In this document: positions 1 through 8,097 of the stretch, in pieces
Position numbering within the stretch: position 1 is the stretch's first letter
Layout: each line of letters begins with the position of its first letter
Assembly: GCA_937888435.1 (NCBI GenBank)
Contig: CALAQS010000330.1
Span: 1 to 34,116 of the forward strand
DNA length: 34,116 nt
Reading direction: 5' to 3'
Origin: an uncultured Acidobacteriota bacterium
GTDB taxonomy: Bacteria; Acidobacteriota; Thermoanaerobaculia; UBA5066
Program-made: the position numbers and the translations under genes
The notes under the pieces: model-generated
Seen by the model: the letters and a program-made list of their open reading frames with translations, nothing else
Told to the model about the DNA's origin: nothing
The model's database searches: none

Positions 1-72
1 TGCGGACGCTTTCCAGCCGGTACAGCACGGCCCGGAGGATAAACGAAGGGCTACTCGTGTCTCTCCACGACG

Positions 73-1383
73 CTAAAGCGTGCCGACGACGAACGGCAGC
101 GATTCGACCCTTGCACCCGCGGGAGCGATCGTGAAGCAGCCCGCGAGGCGGTCGTAGAACGTGGCGTTCGGTTTCGCGCTCGGGCCGAGCTCCACGACGA
201 GGAGGGGCTCACCCTTCTCCACGGCGTCGCCCGGCTTTTTCTTCACGCGAAAGCCCGAAGCCGGGTCGACGACGTCGTCTTTCTTCGCGCGTCCGCAACC
301 GAGCTCGATCGCGAGGAGGCCGACCTCCCGCGTCGCGATGCGCGTGACCACGCCGGAGGCAGGCGCCGGGACGTCGCGCCGCGAAACGGCCTGCGGGAGC
401 CGCTTCGGCTCGTCGCAGACGCCCGGGTCCCCACCCTGCGCCGCGATGAGCTTCCGGAAAACCTCCAGAGCCCGCCCGTCGGAGAGGGCGGCGTTGAGGC
501 GCCGGCGGGCGTCCTTCGCGCTCGTCTCGAGGCCGGCGGCGAGGACGAGGTCGGCGCCCAGAAGGAGCGTGTTCTCGCGCAGGTCGGCCGGCCCTTCCCC
601 GCCGAGCATGCGAATCGACTCTTCGACCTCGTTCGCGTTCCCCACGGCCTCGCCAAGCGGGCGATCCATCGCCGTCAGGTAGCCCGAGGCCTTGCGGCCC
701 GTCGCCCGCGTCGTTTCGACGAGAGCCTTCCCGAGTCGCTCGGCGTCCTTCGGATCCGCCATGAACGCCCCGTTTCCTGTCTTCACGTCGAAGGCCACGG
801 CGGAAGCTCCGGTCGCGAGCTTCTTGGAGAGGATCGACGCCGTGATGAGGGGAATCGATTCGACTGTGCCTGTCACGTCGCGCAACGCGTAGAGGCGGCG
901 ATCGGCGGGGGCAATCGAGTCGGTCTGCCCGATGAGCGCGCACCCGACGGTGTCGAGGAGCCGGTCGAACTCCGCCTTCGGAACCGCCGTCCTGAAACCG
1001 GGGATCGCCTCGAGCTTGTCGAGGGTGCCGCCCGTGTGCCCGAGACCGCGCCCCGACATCATGCCGGCCTTGACTCCGACCGCCGCCAGGAGCGGCGCGA
1101 GGACGAGCGTGGCCTTGTCGCCCACGCCGCCCGTCGAGTGCTTGTCTGCCACGAAGCCGTGCCGCGACAGATCCCATGTCTCTCCCGACCTCATCATCGC
1201 GAACGTCAGTGCGGCCGACTCGGCGGCGGTCATTCCCCGGCAGCACACCGCCATCAGGAAGGCGGCCGCCTGCTCGTCGGTGATCGTGCCATCCGTGACC
1301 CCGGTGACGAAGGCGTCGATCTCGCCTTCCGACAGGTCGCCGCCGTCGCGCTTCTTCACGATCGTCCGGACGAAGAGGCTCAT
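73..1383 (-). CDS. deoA: Thymidine / pyrimidine-nucleoside phosphorylase
   Basis: The product (436 aa) matches pyrimidine nucleoside phosphorylases, which split thymidine, deoxyuridine or uridine with phosphate into base and pentose-1-phosphate in the cytosol. The N-terminal helical domain is followed by the family block KHSTGGVGDK (phosphate/nucleoside site), then MSGRGLGHTGGTLDKLE and SILSKKLATGA; the C-terminal domain ends in a biotinyl-like fold. Length is normal for the family. The ATG start overlaps the stop of the upstream amidohydrolase (ATGA), so translation is probably coupled. It is the last recognisable gene of the salvage operon; its ribose-1-phosphate product is the substrate of DeoB, encoded about 5 kb away. 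Thymidine versus broad pyrimidine specificity cannot be decided by eye. The 72 bases after the stop hold no gene I can support. Confidence 0.95.
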   Translation of the reverse strand: MSLFVRTIVKKRDGGDLSEGEIDAFVTGVTDGTITDEQAAAFLMAVCCRGMTAAESAALTFAMMRSGETWDLSRHGFVADKHSTGGVGDKATLVLAPLLAAVGVKAGMMSGRGLGHTGGTLDKLEAIPGFRTAVPKAEFDRLLDTVGCALIGQTDSIAPADRRLYALRDVTGTVESIPLITASILSKKLATGASAVAFDVKTGNGAFMADPKDAERLGKALVETTRATGRKASGYLTAMDRPLGEAVGNANEVEESIRMLGGEGPADLRENTLLLGADLVLAAGLETSAKDARRRLNAALSDGRALEVFRKLIAAQGGDPGVCDEPKRLPQAVSRRDVPAPASGVVTRIATREVGLLAIELGCGRAKKDDVVDPASGFRVKKKPGDAVEKGEPLLVVELGPSAKPNATFYDRLAGCFTIAPAGARVESLPFVVGTL

Positions 1384-2849
1384 TTCGCCGCGACGGGCGT
1401 CGCGAGCGTTGCCGCGATCTTCTCTCGCCACTCCCTCGCATCCTGGATGACCTTCGCCTCGTCGAGGGACGTGACGCGTTTGCCGTCCCAGAGGACGCGA
1501 CCTTCGACCATCGTGAGCGAGACGTCGCTTTCCTTGACGGTATAGACGAGGGTCGAGAACAGGTCCCACACGGGTTGCGTCCCCGCCCGGACGAGATCCA
1601 CCGCAACGAGGTCCGCTCGCTTCCCGGGCTCCAGCGAGCCGATCCGGTCGTCCAGCTTCATCGCCCTCGCGCCCTCGATCGTGGCCATCCGGAGGAGGTC
1701 CTTCGCCGGCAACACAGTCGGGTCCATCGTGGAGACTTTCGCAAGCTTCCCGGCGAAGTCCATCGCCTCCCACATGTCGAGGTCGTTGTTCGAGCCCGCG
1801 ACGCCGTCCGTCCCGAGGCCGACGGCGATGCCGGCACGCCGCGCCGCCACGACGGGTGCGACCCCGGACGCGAGCTTCATATTCGACTCCGGGTTGTGCG
1901 AGAGGCCGACGTGACGTTCGGAAAGGAGGCGGAGGTCGTCCGCGTCGCACCAGACGCAGTGGGCCGCAAGGACGTTCGGGCCCAAAAAGCCGATCGATTC
2001 GAGCCAATTCGTGGGCGTCGTCCCATACTTCTCGGCGAGCTGCCTCTGCTCGTCCCGCGTTTCGGAGAGGTGAATGAGAAGCGGCGCCTTGAATTCCAGC
2101 GCGAGTTCGCGCGCCGCAAGGAGGGACTCCTTCGAGTTCGTGAACGGCGCGTGCGGCGCGACCGCCGCGATGATGCGCGGGTGGCCCTTCCACTTCTCGA
2201 GGAACGCGCGCGTCACCGTGATCGATTCGGCAAGGTTCTTGTGGTCGGGCACCGGGAAGTCGAGCCACGTCTCGCCGAGGACGGCGCGCATCCCGCACCG
2301 GTCCACGGCCGACGCGACGTCCGACTCGTAGTAGTACATATCCGCGAACGTCGTCGTGCCGCCGCGGACCATCTCCGCGCAGGCGAGGAGCGTCCCGGCC
2401 TTCACGAAGTCGGGCGAGACGTTCTTGCTCTCGGCCGGGAAGATGAACTTCTTGAGCCAGTCCATGAGGGGCAGGTCGTCCGCGATGCCGCGCAGAAGGT
2501 TCATCGCGGCGTGCGTGTGCGTGTTGACCAATCCGGGCAGGACGACGGACCGGGGGCGGAAAATCTTCTGCTTCGGGGAATAACGAGAGAGCAGCTCCGA
2601 CGACGTCCCGACCGCGACGATCGCTCCGCCCTTGATCGCGACCGCACCCGGGGAAAAGACCCGGTCCGTCCCGTCCATCGTCATGACGTGCGCCGCCGTG
2701 ACGAGGGTGTCGATCGAAGAGACCGAAGATTTCTGCTTAGAAGGCGCATGGGGGGTCTGCGCGAGGGCGGCCGGAGAAACCGCGACCGCAAGCGCGATGC
2801 ACAGCGCCGCGACCAGCCAGGCGTTCCTCGCGCGCTGCGGGGTTCCCAC
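1380..2849 (-). CDS. Exported amidohydrolase, MtaD-like (SAH/MTA deaminase family)
   Basis: A metal-dependent amidohydrolase of the S-adenosylhomocysteine/methylthioadenosine deaminase and chlorohydrolase family. Visible metal ligands are HTH (about residues 111-113), His in LLIHLSE (260), His in AAHCVW (297) and Asp in GLGTDG (348). Unlike the cytosolic relatives, it opens with a clear Sec signal peptide: basic RAR, a hydrophobic run rich in Ala, Leu and Val, and an ALA-Q cleavage site near residue 30. No in-frame ATG precedes the signal peptide; I chose the GTG at 2849, with AAGG about 11 bases upstream. A TTG at about 2867 is an alternative. It lies 53 bases after cdd and overlaps deoA. 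The substrate is probably a purine or methylthio nucleoside, but this is inferred from family and context. A copy of the CTTAGAAGG motif encodes PSKQKSS just after the signal peptide. Confidence 0.85.
   Translation of the reverse strand: MGTPQRARNAWLVAALCIALAVAVSPAALAQTPHAPSKQKSSVSSIDTLVTAAHVMTMDGTDRVFSPGAVAIKGGAIVAVGTSSELLSRYSPKQKIFRPRSVVLPGLVNTHTHAAMNLLRGIADDLPLMDWLKKFIFPAESKNVSPDFVKAGTLLACAEMVRGGTTTFADMYYYESDVASAVDRCGMRAVLGETWLDFPVPDHKNLAESITVTRAFLEKWKGHPRIIAAVAPHAPFTNSKESLLAARELALEFKAPLLIHLSETRDEQRQLAEKYGTTPTNWLESIGFLGPNVLAAHCVWCDADDLRLLSERHVGLSHNPESNMKLASGVAPVVAARRAGIAVGLGTDGVAGSNNDLDMWEAMDFAGKLAKVSTMDPTVLPAKDLLRMATIEGARAMKLDDRIGSLEPGKRADLVAVDLVRAGTQPVWDLFSTLVYTVKESDVSLTMVEGRVLWDGKRVTSLDEAKVIQDAREWREKIAATLATPVAAK
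2725..2744 (+). repeat. Dispersed CTTAGAAGG motif, copy in mtaD-like gene
   Basis: The plus strand reads GAAGATTTCTGCTTAGAAGG, an AT-rich island in GC-rich DNA with the same core as five other exact copies in this window. It has a two-base insertion relative to the best copies. In the gene's frame it encodes Pro-Ser-Lys-Gln-Lys-Ser-Ser in the presumably disordered segment after the signal peptide. Confidence 0.6.
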
Positions 2850-2860
2850 CGATTCATTTA

Positions 2861-2877
2861 CCTTCAAAGAAATCTTC
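2861..2877 (-). repeat. Dispersed motif, CTTTGAAGG variant
   Basis: The minus strand reads GAAGATTTCTTTGAAGG, the extended consensus with T for A at the centre. It lies between cdd and the amidohydrolase start, and its AAGG is the nearest Shine-Dalgarno-like sequence to the chosen GTG start. Confidence 0.5.
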
Positions 2878-2902
2878 TCGTCTCCTTCTCGTTCTTTCTC
2901 CC

Positions 2903-3322
2903 TCACCTCGGCCCCTTGAATTCGAAGGCCAGCGGGAGCAGCGTCGTGAGCCGCATGCGGCTCACGACGCGCGCCGGCGTCGCGAGAATGACGTCGATGT
3001 CGCGGCACTGGTCCCAGAGCACCTGCCGGCACGCGCCGCAGGGCGATGCCGGCGGGTCGGTGTCCGTCACGACGGCGACCGCGCGAAACTTCCGCGCTCC
3101 CTCCGAGATCGCCTTGAACACGGCTGTCCGCTCGCCACACACGGTCAGGCCATACGACGCGGACTCGACGTTGCAGCCGCCGAAGATCGTGCCGTCCTCG
3201 GCGAGCAGCGCCGCACCGACCCGGAAGAGGGAGTACGGGGCCGAGGCGTTCTCGCGTGCCTTCTGCGCCGCGCCGACGAGGCGTTTTTCCTCGTCTGCCG
3301 TGAGGGGCCGGGTCGCGCTCAC
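2903..3322 (-). CDS. cdd: Cytidine deaminase
   Basis: A 139-aa homotetrameric-type cytidine deaminase, which converts cytidine or deoxycytidine to uridine or deoxyuridine using one zinc ion. The zinc and catalytic motifs are complete: VCGERTA supplies Cys62 and the catalytic Glu64, and SPCGACRQ supplies Cys95 and Cys98. The substrate motif FRVGAAL and the C-terminal LLPLAF are also present. The GTG start lies two bases after the stop of the purine nucleoside phosphorylase, so coupling is likely; longer upstream in-frame extensions would run back through that gene. It supplies uridine to the phosphorylase encoded two genes downstream. The 3' part of the gene contains an exact 30-bp palindrome that encodes VVSRMRLTT. 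Confidence 0.95.
   Translation of the reverse strand: MSATRPLTADEEKRLVGAAQKARENASAPYSLFRVGAALLAEDGTIFGGCNVESASYGLTVCGERTAVFKAISEGARKFRAVAVVTDTDPPASPCGACRQVLWDQCRDIDVILATPARVVSRMRLTTLLPLAFEFKGPR
2941..2970. repeat. Perfect 30-bp palindrome inside cdd
   Basis: The left arm GCGTCGTGAGCCGCA is followed immediately by its exact reverse complement, with no loop. It lies in the coding sequence just before the conserved LLP motif of cytidine deaminase. It could form a 15-bp cruciform or an mRNA hairpin. Confidence 0.9.
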
Positions 3323-3324
3323 TT

Positions 3325-4215
3325 CTACTTCGCCTTCTTCATGCGGGCCGCGGCGCGGGGATCCGGCAGAAACGCGTCTTCCGTCGCTCCCGACCGCCTG
3401 GTGCCGAGCGCCTGGACGAGAAAAGTCAGAAGGCGGACGAAGTCTCCTTTCACCCGCTGCGTCGTCTCGAGGACTTCCCGGTGGTCGAGCTTCTGCTTCG
3501 ACACGCCGGCAGCCATGTTCGTGATGCACGAGATGCCGAGGACGCCGACGCCCATCTGATTGAGCGCGATGACTTCGGGCACCGTGGACATGCCGACCGC
3601 ATGCGCGCCCCAGGCGCGGAAACCTCGGATCTCGGCCGGCGTCTCGTACGACGGGCCGTGGACACCGACATAGACGCCGCGCTTCAACGGGATGCGCTGC
3701 CGCTTCGCGACGGCGAGAGCGAGCGAGCGGAGGTCCTTGCGGTAGGCGTCCGACATGTCCGGGAAGCGCGGGCCGAGGTCTTCGTCGTTCGCGCCGATGA
3801 GGGGGTTCGTCCCGAACGCGTTGATGTGATCCTCGATGAGCATGAGATTGCCGGACTTGAAAGACCTGTCGATGCCGCCGGCTGCGTTCGTCACGATGAC
3901 TGTCCGGCAGCCGAGAAGGCCGAGGACGCGCGCGGGAAATACGACGGCCGGCATGGGGTGGCCTTCGTAGTAGTGGACGCGCCCCGAGAGAACGACCGTC
4001 GGAACGCCGCGCACCCTACCCGCCACGAGCGTCCCCGAGTGCCCGACCACGGCCGACGCCGGGAATCCCGGGATGTCGCCGTACAGGATGGTGACCCGCT
4101 CGTCTACGCCGTCGGCGAAGTCGCCGAGGCCGGAGCCCAGGATGACGCCGACGAGCGGCGGGTGCGGCAGCCGTCCGCGCAGCCACTCCGCGGCGCCCGA
4201 GAGCCTGGAATCCAT
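3325..4215 (-). CDS. Purine nucleoside phosphorylase (type I/II trimeric family)
   Basis: A 296-aa purine nucleoside phosphorylase of the PunA/mammalian PNP family, which converts inosine, guanosine and their deoxy forms plus phosphate to base and pentose-1-phosphate. Family blocks in order are GSGLG (27-31, phosphate loop), GHSG, GRVHYYEG, TNAAGG, GPSYETPAEIR and GMSTVPEVI, followed by the Asn of ISCITNMAAG in the base site. The ATG at 4215 has AGGAGG six bases upstream; a GTG one codon earlier would leave only three bases. The Shine-Dalgarno overlaps the end of the transporter gene, 10 bases away. A short C-terminal extension rich in Ala, Arg and Lys follows the conserved domain. Symbols punA and deoD are both in use for this activity, so none is assigned. 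Confidence 0.93.
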   Translation of the reverse strand: MDSRLSGAAEWLRGRLPHPPLVGVILGSGLGDFADGVDERVTILYGDIPGFPASAVVGHSGTLVAGRVRGVPTVVLSGRVHYYEGHPMPAVVFPARVLGLLGCRTVIVTNAAGGIDRSFKSGNLMLIEDHINAFGTNPLIGANDEDLGPRFPDMSDAYRKDLRSLALAVAKRQRIPLKRGVYVGVHGPSYETPAEIRGFRAWGAHAVGMSTVPEVIALNQMGVGVLGISCITNMAAGVSKQKLDHREVLETTQRVKGDFVRLLTFLVQALGTRRSGATEDAFLPDPRAAARMKKAK

Positions 4216-4225
4216 CACGTGCCTC

Positions 4226-5473
4226 CTAGCCCATCAGAATGCCGGCGATCGCCGCCGTCATGAAGCTCACGAGGGAACCCCCGAGAAGGGCCCGGAAGCC
4301 CAGCCGCGCGAGGTCGGACTTGCGCGACGGCGCGAGGCCGCCGATCCCGCCGATCTGGATGCCGATCGACGAGAAGTTCGCGAAGCCGCACAGGGCGAAA
4401 GTCGCGATGACCTTTCCCTTCTCCGAGAGCGTGCCGACGACGTCCTTCATCATCGAGAAGGCGAAAAACTCGTTGATGACCGTCTTGTTCGCGATGAGAT
4501 TGCCCACCGTGGCCATGTCCTTCTCCGGCGCGCCGAGGCTCCACGCGAGCGGCCCGAGGACCCATCCGAAGATCGTTTGGAGAGAGAACGCCGGACGGCC
4601 CCAGAAGTGTCCGGCCCACCCGAGGAACCCGTTCAGCATCGCGATGAGCGCCACGAAGGCGATGAGCATCGCCGAGATGTTGAGGACGAGCATCATGCCT
4701 TGCGAGGCGCCGCTCGCGGCCGCGTCGATGAAGTTCGCGCTCGTCTTCTCGACCTGCATCTTCACGGTGCCCATCGTGGTGGGCGTCTCGGTCTCGGGCC
4801 AGAGGATCTTCGAGATGAGGAACGTGCCCGGGGCGGCCATCACGGAAGCCGTGATGAGGTACTTCAACGGCGCCCCCATCGTCACGTAGGCCAGCATGAC
4901 GGCGCCCGAGACGTGCGCCATACCCCCGATCATCATCGTCAGAAGCTCCGACGTCGTCATCGTCGCGATGTAGGGCGCGATGAGGACAGGCGCCTCCGTC
5001 TGTCCGATGAAGACGTTCGCCGCCACGCACAGCGCTTCGGCGCCGGAGACCTTCATCGTCTTCTGCATCCCCCACGCCATGCCTTTCACGATCACCTGGA
5101 TGATGCCGAAGTGGTAGAGGATGGAGAAGAACGCGCAGATGAAGATGACGATCGGCAGCACCTTGAAGGCGAAGATGAAGCCCCTGAAGGGCATGCCCGT
5201 CTTCTCGCCGAGGGTGTCCATCGGCCCCGCGAGCCACCCGAAAAGGAAGCCCGATCCCTGGTCGGCGAACGCGATGGCGTGAGAGACGCCGTTCGAGAAC
5301 GACTCCAGCGCCTGCTTGCCGCGTTCCCAGTAGAGAACGACGAGCCCGAACGCCATCTGGAGCGCGAACGCCCAGCCGACCGTGCGCCAGCGGATTGCCC
5401 GCCGGTTCTTCGAGAGCGCGAGCGCCACGGCGAGCACGACCGTCAGACCGATCAGACCGGTGAATCGCCCCAC
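4226..5473 (-). CDS. nupC: Concentrative nucleoside transporter (CNT family, NupC-like)
   Basis: A 415-aa inner-membrane nucleoside:cation symporter of the CNT family. Many hydrophobic segments are visible. Diagnostic motifs are GQTEAPVLI (re-entrant hairpin, nucleoside contact), INEFFAF, and CGFANFSSIGIQIGGIGGLAP near the C-terminus, all as in characterised CNTs. Length is typical. The GTG start has GGAGG five bases upstream and a candidate -10 about 30 bases upstream, so this is probably the first gene of the salvage operon running to deoA. Close packing with the phosphorylases and deaminase supports uptake of both purine and pyrimidine nucleosides; Na+ versus H+ coupling cannot be read by eye. 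Confidence 0.93.
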   Translation of the reverse strand: MGRFTGLIGLTVVLAVALALSKNRRAIRWRTVGWAFALQMAFGLVVLYWERGKQALESFSNGVSHAIAFADQGSGFLFGWLAGPMDTLGEKTGMPFRGFIFAFKVLPIVIFICAFFSILYHFGIIQVIVKGMAWGMQKTMKVSGAEALCVAANVFIGQTEAPVLIAPYIATMTTSELLTMMIGGMAHVSGAVMLAYVTMGAPLKYLITASVMAAPGTFLISKILWPETETPTTMGTVKMQVEKTSANFIDAAASGASQGMMLVLNISAMLIAFVALIAMLNGFLGWAGHFWGRPAFSLQTIFGWVLGPLAWSLGAPEKDMATVGNLIANKTVINEFFAFSMMKDVVGTLSEKGKVIATFALCGFANFSSIGIQIGGIGGLAPSRKSDLARLGFRALLGGSLVSFMTAAIAGILMG

Positions 5474-5502
5474 GAAGACCTCCGCTTGTCGAAAGAGGCC
5501 GA

Positions 5503-5508
5503 AGAATA
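5503..5508 (-). promoter_or_regulatory. Candidate -10 box for the nupC operon
   Basis: TATTCT on the minus strand, in the 113-base gap between the globin and nupC, 29 bases upstream of the nupC start and well placed ahead of its GGAGG. No convincing -35 is seen. Confidence 0.35.
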
Positions 5509-5586
5509 CTCCACGGCGGGCCGGTCTCCGGCGGCCGCGCTCAGAGCTCGAGCGTCCCGGCGAGGAAGGCGAAGCTCAGCGCTCCG

Positions 5587-6024
5587 TCATTTCTCGTGCC
5601 GGCCGTGGTAACTCTGGCAAAGATAGTGGATGCCGACCATCATGACGGCCTCCCACGCATGGTCGACCTCGAGAGACCACTCCGGATCGCACGCCTTCAC
5701 CGTCTCGAGGAGACTGTCGAGCCAGAAGTCGTAGAGGCTGGCTCCTACCTCGAGCTGCCCGGATCCATGCCGCACCGCGACGTCCGAAAGATAGGCGTCC
5801 GGCGTCTGTTTGCGGTCATGCGCGACGAGAAGAAGGTGATGGAAAGAAGCTTTCAAAGCGCGCTTCTGCCGCACGAAGTCCGTTCCCGCGAATTTCCCGG
5901 CCACCTCGGGCGACGAGGCGATGAACTTCTCGTAGAACAGGTCGAGAAAGCCCGGCCGCGCCTCGCACCTCGCGAGGCTCCTCTCGAAGAGGTCGAGCGT
6001 GCTGGAATCCACGATGTCGCTCAT
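5587..6024 (-). CDS. Single-domain bacterial globin
   Basis: A 145-aa protein with the globin pattern of the flavohaemoglobin/sensor-globin lineage: LFYEKFIASSPEVAGKF (B-C helices), the TDFVRQKRAL segment, and AVRH with the likely proximal haem His, followed by LYDFWLDSLL and AWEAVMMVGIHYL (G-H helices). It probably binds haem and O2 or NO. There is no reductase or signalling domain, so any output partner is unknown. The ATG at 6024 has GGGAGG six bases upstream; an upstream in-frame extension has no such signal. It is flanked by gaps with candidate promoters on both sides and is probably monocistronic. Confidence 0.8.
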   Translation of the reverse strand: MSDIVDSSTLDLFERSLARCEARPGFLDLFYEKFIASSPEVAGKFAGTDFVRQKRALKASFHHLLLVAHDRKQTPDAYLSDVAVRHGSGQLEVGASLYDFWLDSLLETVKACDPEWSLEVDHAWEAVMMVGIHYLCQSYHGRHEK

Positions 6025-6073
6025 CAGGAGCCTCCCGGGTGCCGGACGCAATCGTCATGTGAGAGCTGGTCGC

Positions 6074-6079
6074 AGTATA
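6074..6079 (-). promoter_or_regulatory. Candidate -10 box for the globin gene
   Basis: TATACT on the minus strand, about 50 bases upstream of the globin start, in the 107-base gap after deoB. A small GGCGGC/GCCGCC stem spans the end of deoB just before this gap. No clear -35 is seen. Confidence 0.35.
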
Positions 6080-6131
6080 GGAGCAGACGGGCCAGCCGTA
6101 TGCCTCGCGTGAGCCTGCGTCGGGCGGCTCG

Positions 6132-7304
6132 TCAGGCCGCCGGACGGATCAAGCGGAGGAAGCTCGTGCCGGTCAGCGGCGGAACGCCGAGATGCTCGGC
6201 CGCGGTCGCGCCGAGGTCGGCGAACGTCTTCCGCGTGCCGATGTCGGCTCCGCCCGTCACGCCCGGGCCCGCCGCGACCATCGGGACGTACTCCCGCGTG
6301 TGGTCGGTGGACGTGTCGCACGGGTCGCCCCCGTGGTCCGCGGAGAGCATGAGGAGATCGTCCGGACGAAGAGCGTCCACCATCCCGGGCATGAAGGAGT
6401 CGAGCTCCTCGAGGCACTTCGCGTAGCCGACGACGTCGTTGCGGTGTCCGTACTTCGTGTCGAAGTCGACGAGGTTCGTGAAGACGAAGTCGTCGTGGCG
6501 GTCGCGGATGGCAGAGATCGTCTTCTCGATGCCGTCGCGGTTCGAGACGGTGTGCACGGCCGTCGCGATCCCGCGTCCGGAGAAAATGTCCTCGATCTTG
6601 CCGAGGGCGTGCACCTTCAGGCCGTGCAGGGCCGCGCGGTCGAGAAGCGTCTCGCCCGACGGCGGAACGGAGAAATCCCTTCGCCGGTGGGTGCGCTGGT
6701 ACTTTCCGTTCGCCCCCACGAAGGGCCGGGCGATGACGCGGCCGACCCGGTGCGGGGGCTTCAGGATCTCGCGCGCCGCCCGGCACCACGCGTACAAGGT
6801 GTCGATCGGAACGACGTCCTCGTGTGTGGCGATCTGGAAGACGGAGTCTCCGGAAGTGTAGAGGATGGGCCGCCCGGTCCTCACGTGCTGGTCGCCGAGC
6901 TGCTCGAGGATCGTCGTCCCCGAGGCGGGCTTGTTCCACAGCACCTTCCGTTCGATCGCCCTCTCGAACGGCTCGACGACCTCGGGAGGAAAGCCGTCGG
7001 GATAGAGGGGAAAAGCCACGTCGAGCGTGAGCCCCATCAGCTCCCAATGCCCCGTCGTCGTGTCCTTCCCGGCGGAGGCCTCGGCGAGACGGCCGAAAGC
7101 GCCCGTGGGCGCGGGCAAGCCGGCGGGCGCGTCCGCGTACATCGTGTGCAGAAGGCCGAGCCGCGTCAGGTTCGGAAGGTGCGGCTTGCCGTCGCGGAGG
7201 ACGTGCTGAAGCGTCTGCTTGCCCTCGTCCCCGAAAAGCGCGGCGTCCGGCGCCGTTCCGACGCCGAGGCCATCGCAGACGATGACGATGACGCGACGCT
7301 TCAC
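6132..7304 (-). CDS. deoB: Phosphopentomutase
   Basis: A 390-aa alkaline-phosphatase-superfamily mutase that interconverts ribose-1-phosphate and ribose-5-phosphate, and the deoxy equivalents, with two Mn ions. The metal site and family motifs are intact: CDGLGVGTAPDA at the N-terminus, TTTGHWE (with the phosphorylated Thr), SNRDGIEKT, LVDFDTKYGHRNDV, and SADHGGDP..TDHTREYVP near the C-terminus. The start is GTG with a weak ribosome site, six bases after the stop of the TPR gene, so coupling is likely. It links the phosphorylases of the salvage operon to the pentose phosphate pool and so to the phosphoketolase in this window. No deoC aldolase is visible. Confidence 0.95.
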   Translation of the reverse strand: MKRRVIVIVCDGLGVGTAPDAALFGDEGKQTLQHVLRDGKPHLPNLTRLGLLHTMYADAPAGLPAPTGAFGRLAEASAGKDTTTGHWELMGLTLDVAFPLYPDGFPPEVVEPFERAIERKVLWNKPASGTTILEQLGDQHVRTGRPILYTSGDSVFQIATHEDVVPIDTLYAWCRAAREILKPPHRVGRVIARPFVGANGKYQRTHRRRDFSVPPSGETLLDRAALHGLKVHALGKIEDIFSGRGIATAVHTVSNRDGIEKTISAIRDRHDDFVFTNLVDFDTKYGHRNDVVGYAKCLEELDSFMPGMVDALRPDDLLMLSADHGGDPCDTSTDHTREYVPMVAAGPGVTGGADIGTRKTFADLGATAAEHLGVPPLTGTSFLRLIRPAA

Positions 7305-7310
7305 GGCGCG

Positions 7311-8024
7311 TTACAGGCTTGCGAGCTTCTGCTGTGCGTCGGTCCGGAGAGGGGAATCCGGAAAGTCCGTCACGAGGCGCTGGTAAAAGCTCTTCGCCTC
7401 GACATTCTGTCCCGTCTGCTCGTAAAGGCGCGCCATCGTGAAAACGAGGACGTCCTTCGAGACGGGCGAGTCGCTGGCCTCGAGGTACCTCTTCGCCGTT
7501 TCGAGAGCTTCCTTCGGGCGGCCCGCCGCCGCCTCGGCGTCGATCGCCGCGACCGCCGCGACTCCGGCCGCGATCGTGCCGCTTTCGGACTTCGCGAAGG
7601 CCTTTGCCGCGTCGAGGTTCGCGCCCGTCGCCGCTTTCGGGCCGTCGAGCGAAAGCACGACGACCGCCGCGGCGCGGCCGGCCGGGGAAGATGGCGCATC
7701 CTTCACGAGGGAGGCGAGCTCCGACTTCGCCGCGGCGGTCCGTTCGGCGACGTCCTTGAAAACGCGCGCGCCGGGCGCTGGAGCCGAGTCGGACGCGAGC
7801 GGCGCGTCGAAGAGCGCCAGCGCGGAGGAAAACCGCGCGGCGAGACGGCCGTTTCTCAGAACGATTCCGCCCCAGATCGCGCCGAGGATAAGAACCGCGC
7901 CCCCCGCGATCAGCGCCCAACGCGTGGTCTCGGACCGGTGGGCGGCGACATAGTCGCGCGCATCCGTCAGCGCGTGCTGAAGCTGATCGGTCTTCATCTG
8001 TTGTTTCGTGAGTCGATTGGACAT
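7311..8024 (-). CDS. Membrane-anchored TPR protein (YfgM-like)
   Basis: A 237-aa protein with a short cytoplasmic N-terminus, one membrane segment (WALIAGGAVLILGAIWGGIVL) and a large Ala-rich helical domain with tetratricopeptide-like pairs. The last repeat (VFTMARLYEQTGQNVEAKSFYQRLVTDFPDSP) is clearly TPR. This topology is that of YfgM-type proteins, which work with secretion or envelope chaperones, but that role is inferred from architecture only. The ATG was chosen because it gives a normal N-terminus; a GTG two codons upstream is possible. It is immediately followed by deoB. A 12-bp-stem hairpin lies in the 73-base gap upstream. Confidence 0.7.
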   Translation of the reverse strand: MSNRLTKQQMKTDQLQHALTDARDYVAAHRSETTRWALIAGGAVLILGAIWGGIVLRNGRLAARFSSALALFDAPLASDSAPAPGARVFKDVAERTAAAKSELASLVKDAPSSPAGRAAAVVVLSLDGPKAATGANLDAAKAFAKSESGTIAAGVAAVAAIDAEAAAGRPKEALETAKRYLEASDSPVSKDVLVFTMARLYEQTGQNVEAKSFYQRLVTDFPDSPLRTDAQQKLASL

Positions 8025-8045
8025 GCGCACTTTCGAGGCCGCTCA

Positions 8046-8073
8046 GCAGGACGCGGCGCATGCCGCGTCCTGC
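8046..8073. repeat. Stem-loop between peroxiredoxin and TPR genes
   Basis: The perfect 12-bp arms GCAGGACGCGGC and GCCGCGTCCTGC flank a GCAT loop. It lies in the short gap downstream of the peroxiredoxin gene. There is no T-tract on either strand, so it may be a pause or RNA-stability element rather than an intrinsic terminator. Confidence 0.7.
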
Positions 8074-8097
8074 CCTCGCCGCGGCTTCAGCGTTTCC

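Noticed and set aside
1-28. Possible start of a minus-strand gene (GTG, then LYRLESVR), reminiscent of an ABC ATPase N-terminus
   Set aside because: Only nine codons are visible and the upstream sequence lacks a Shine-Dalgarno; too little to support.
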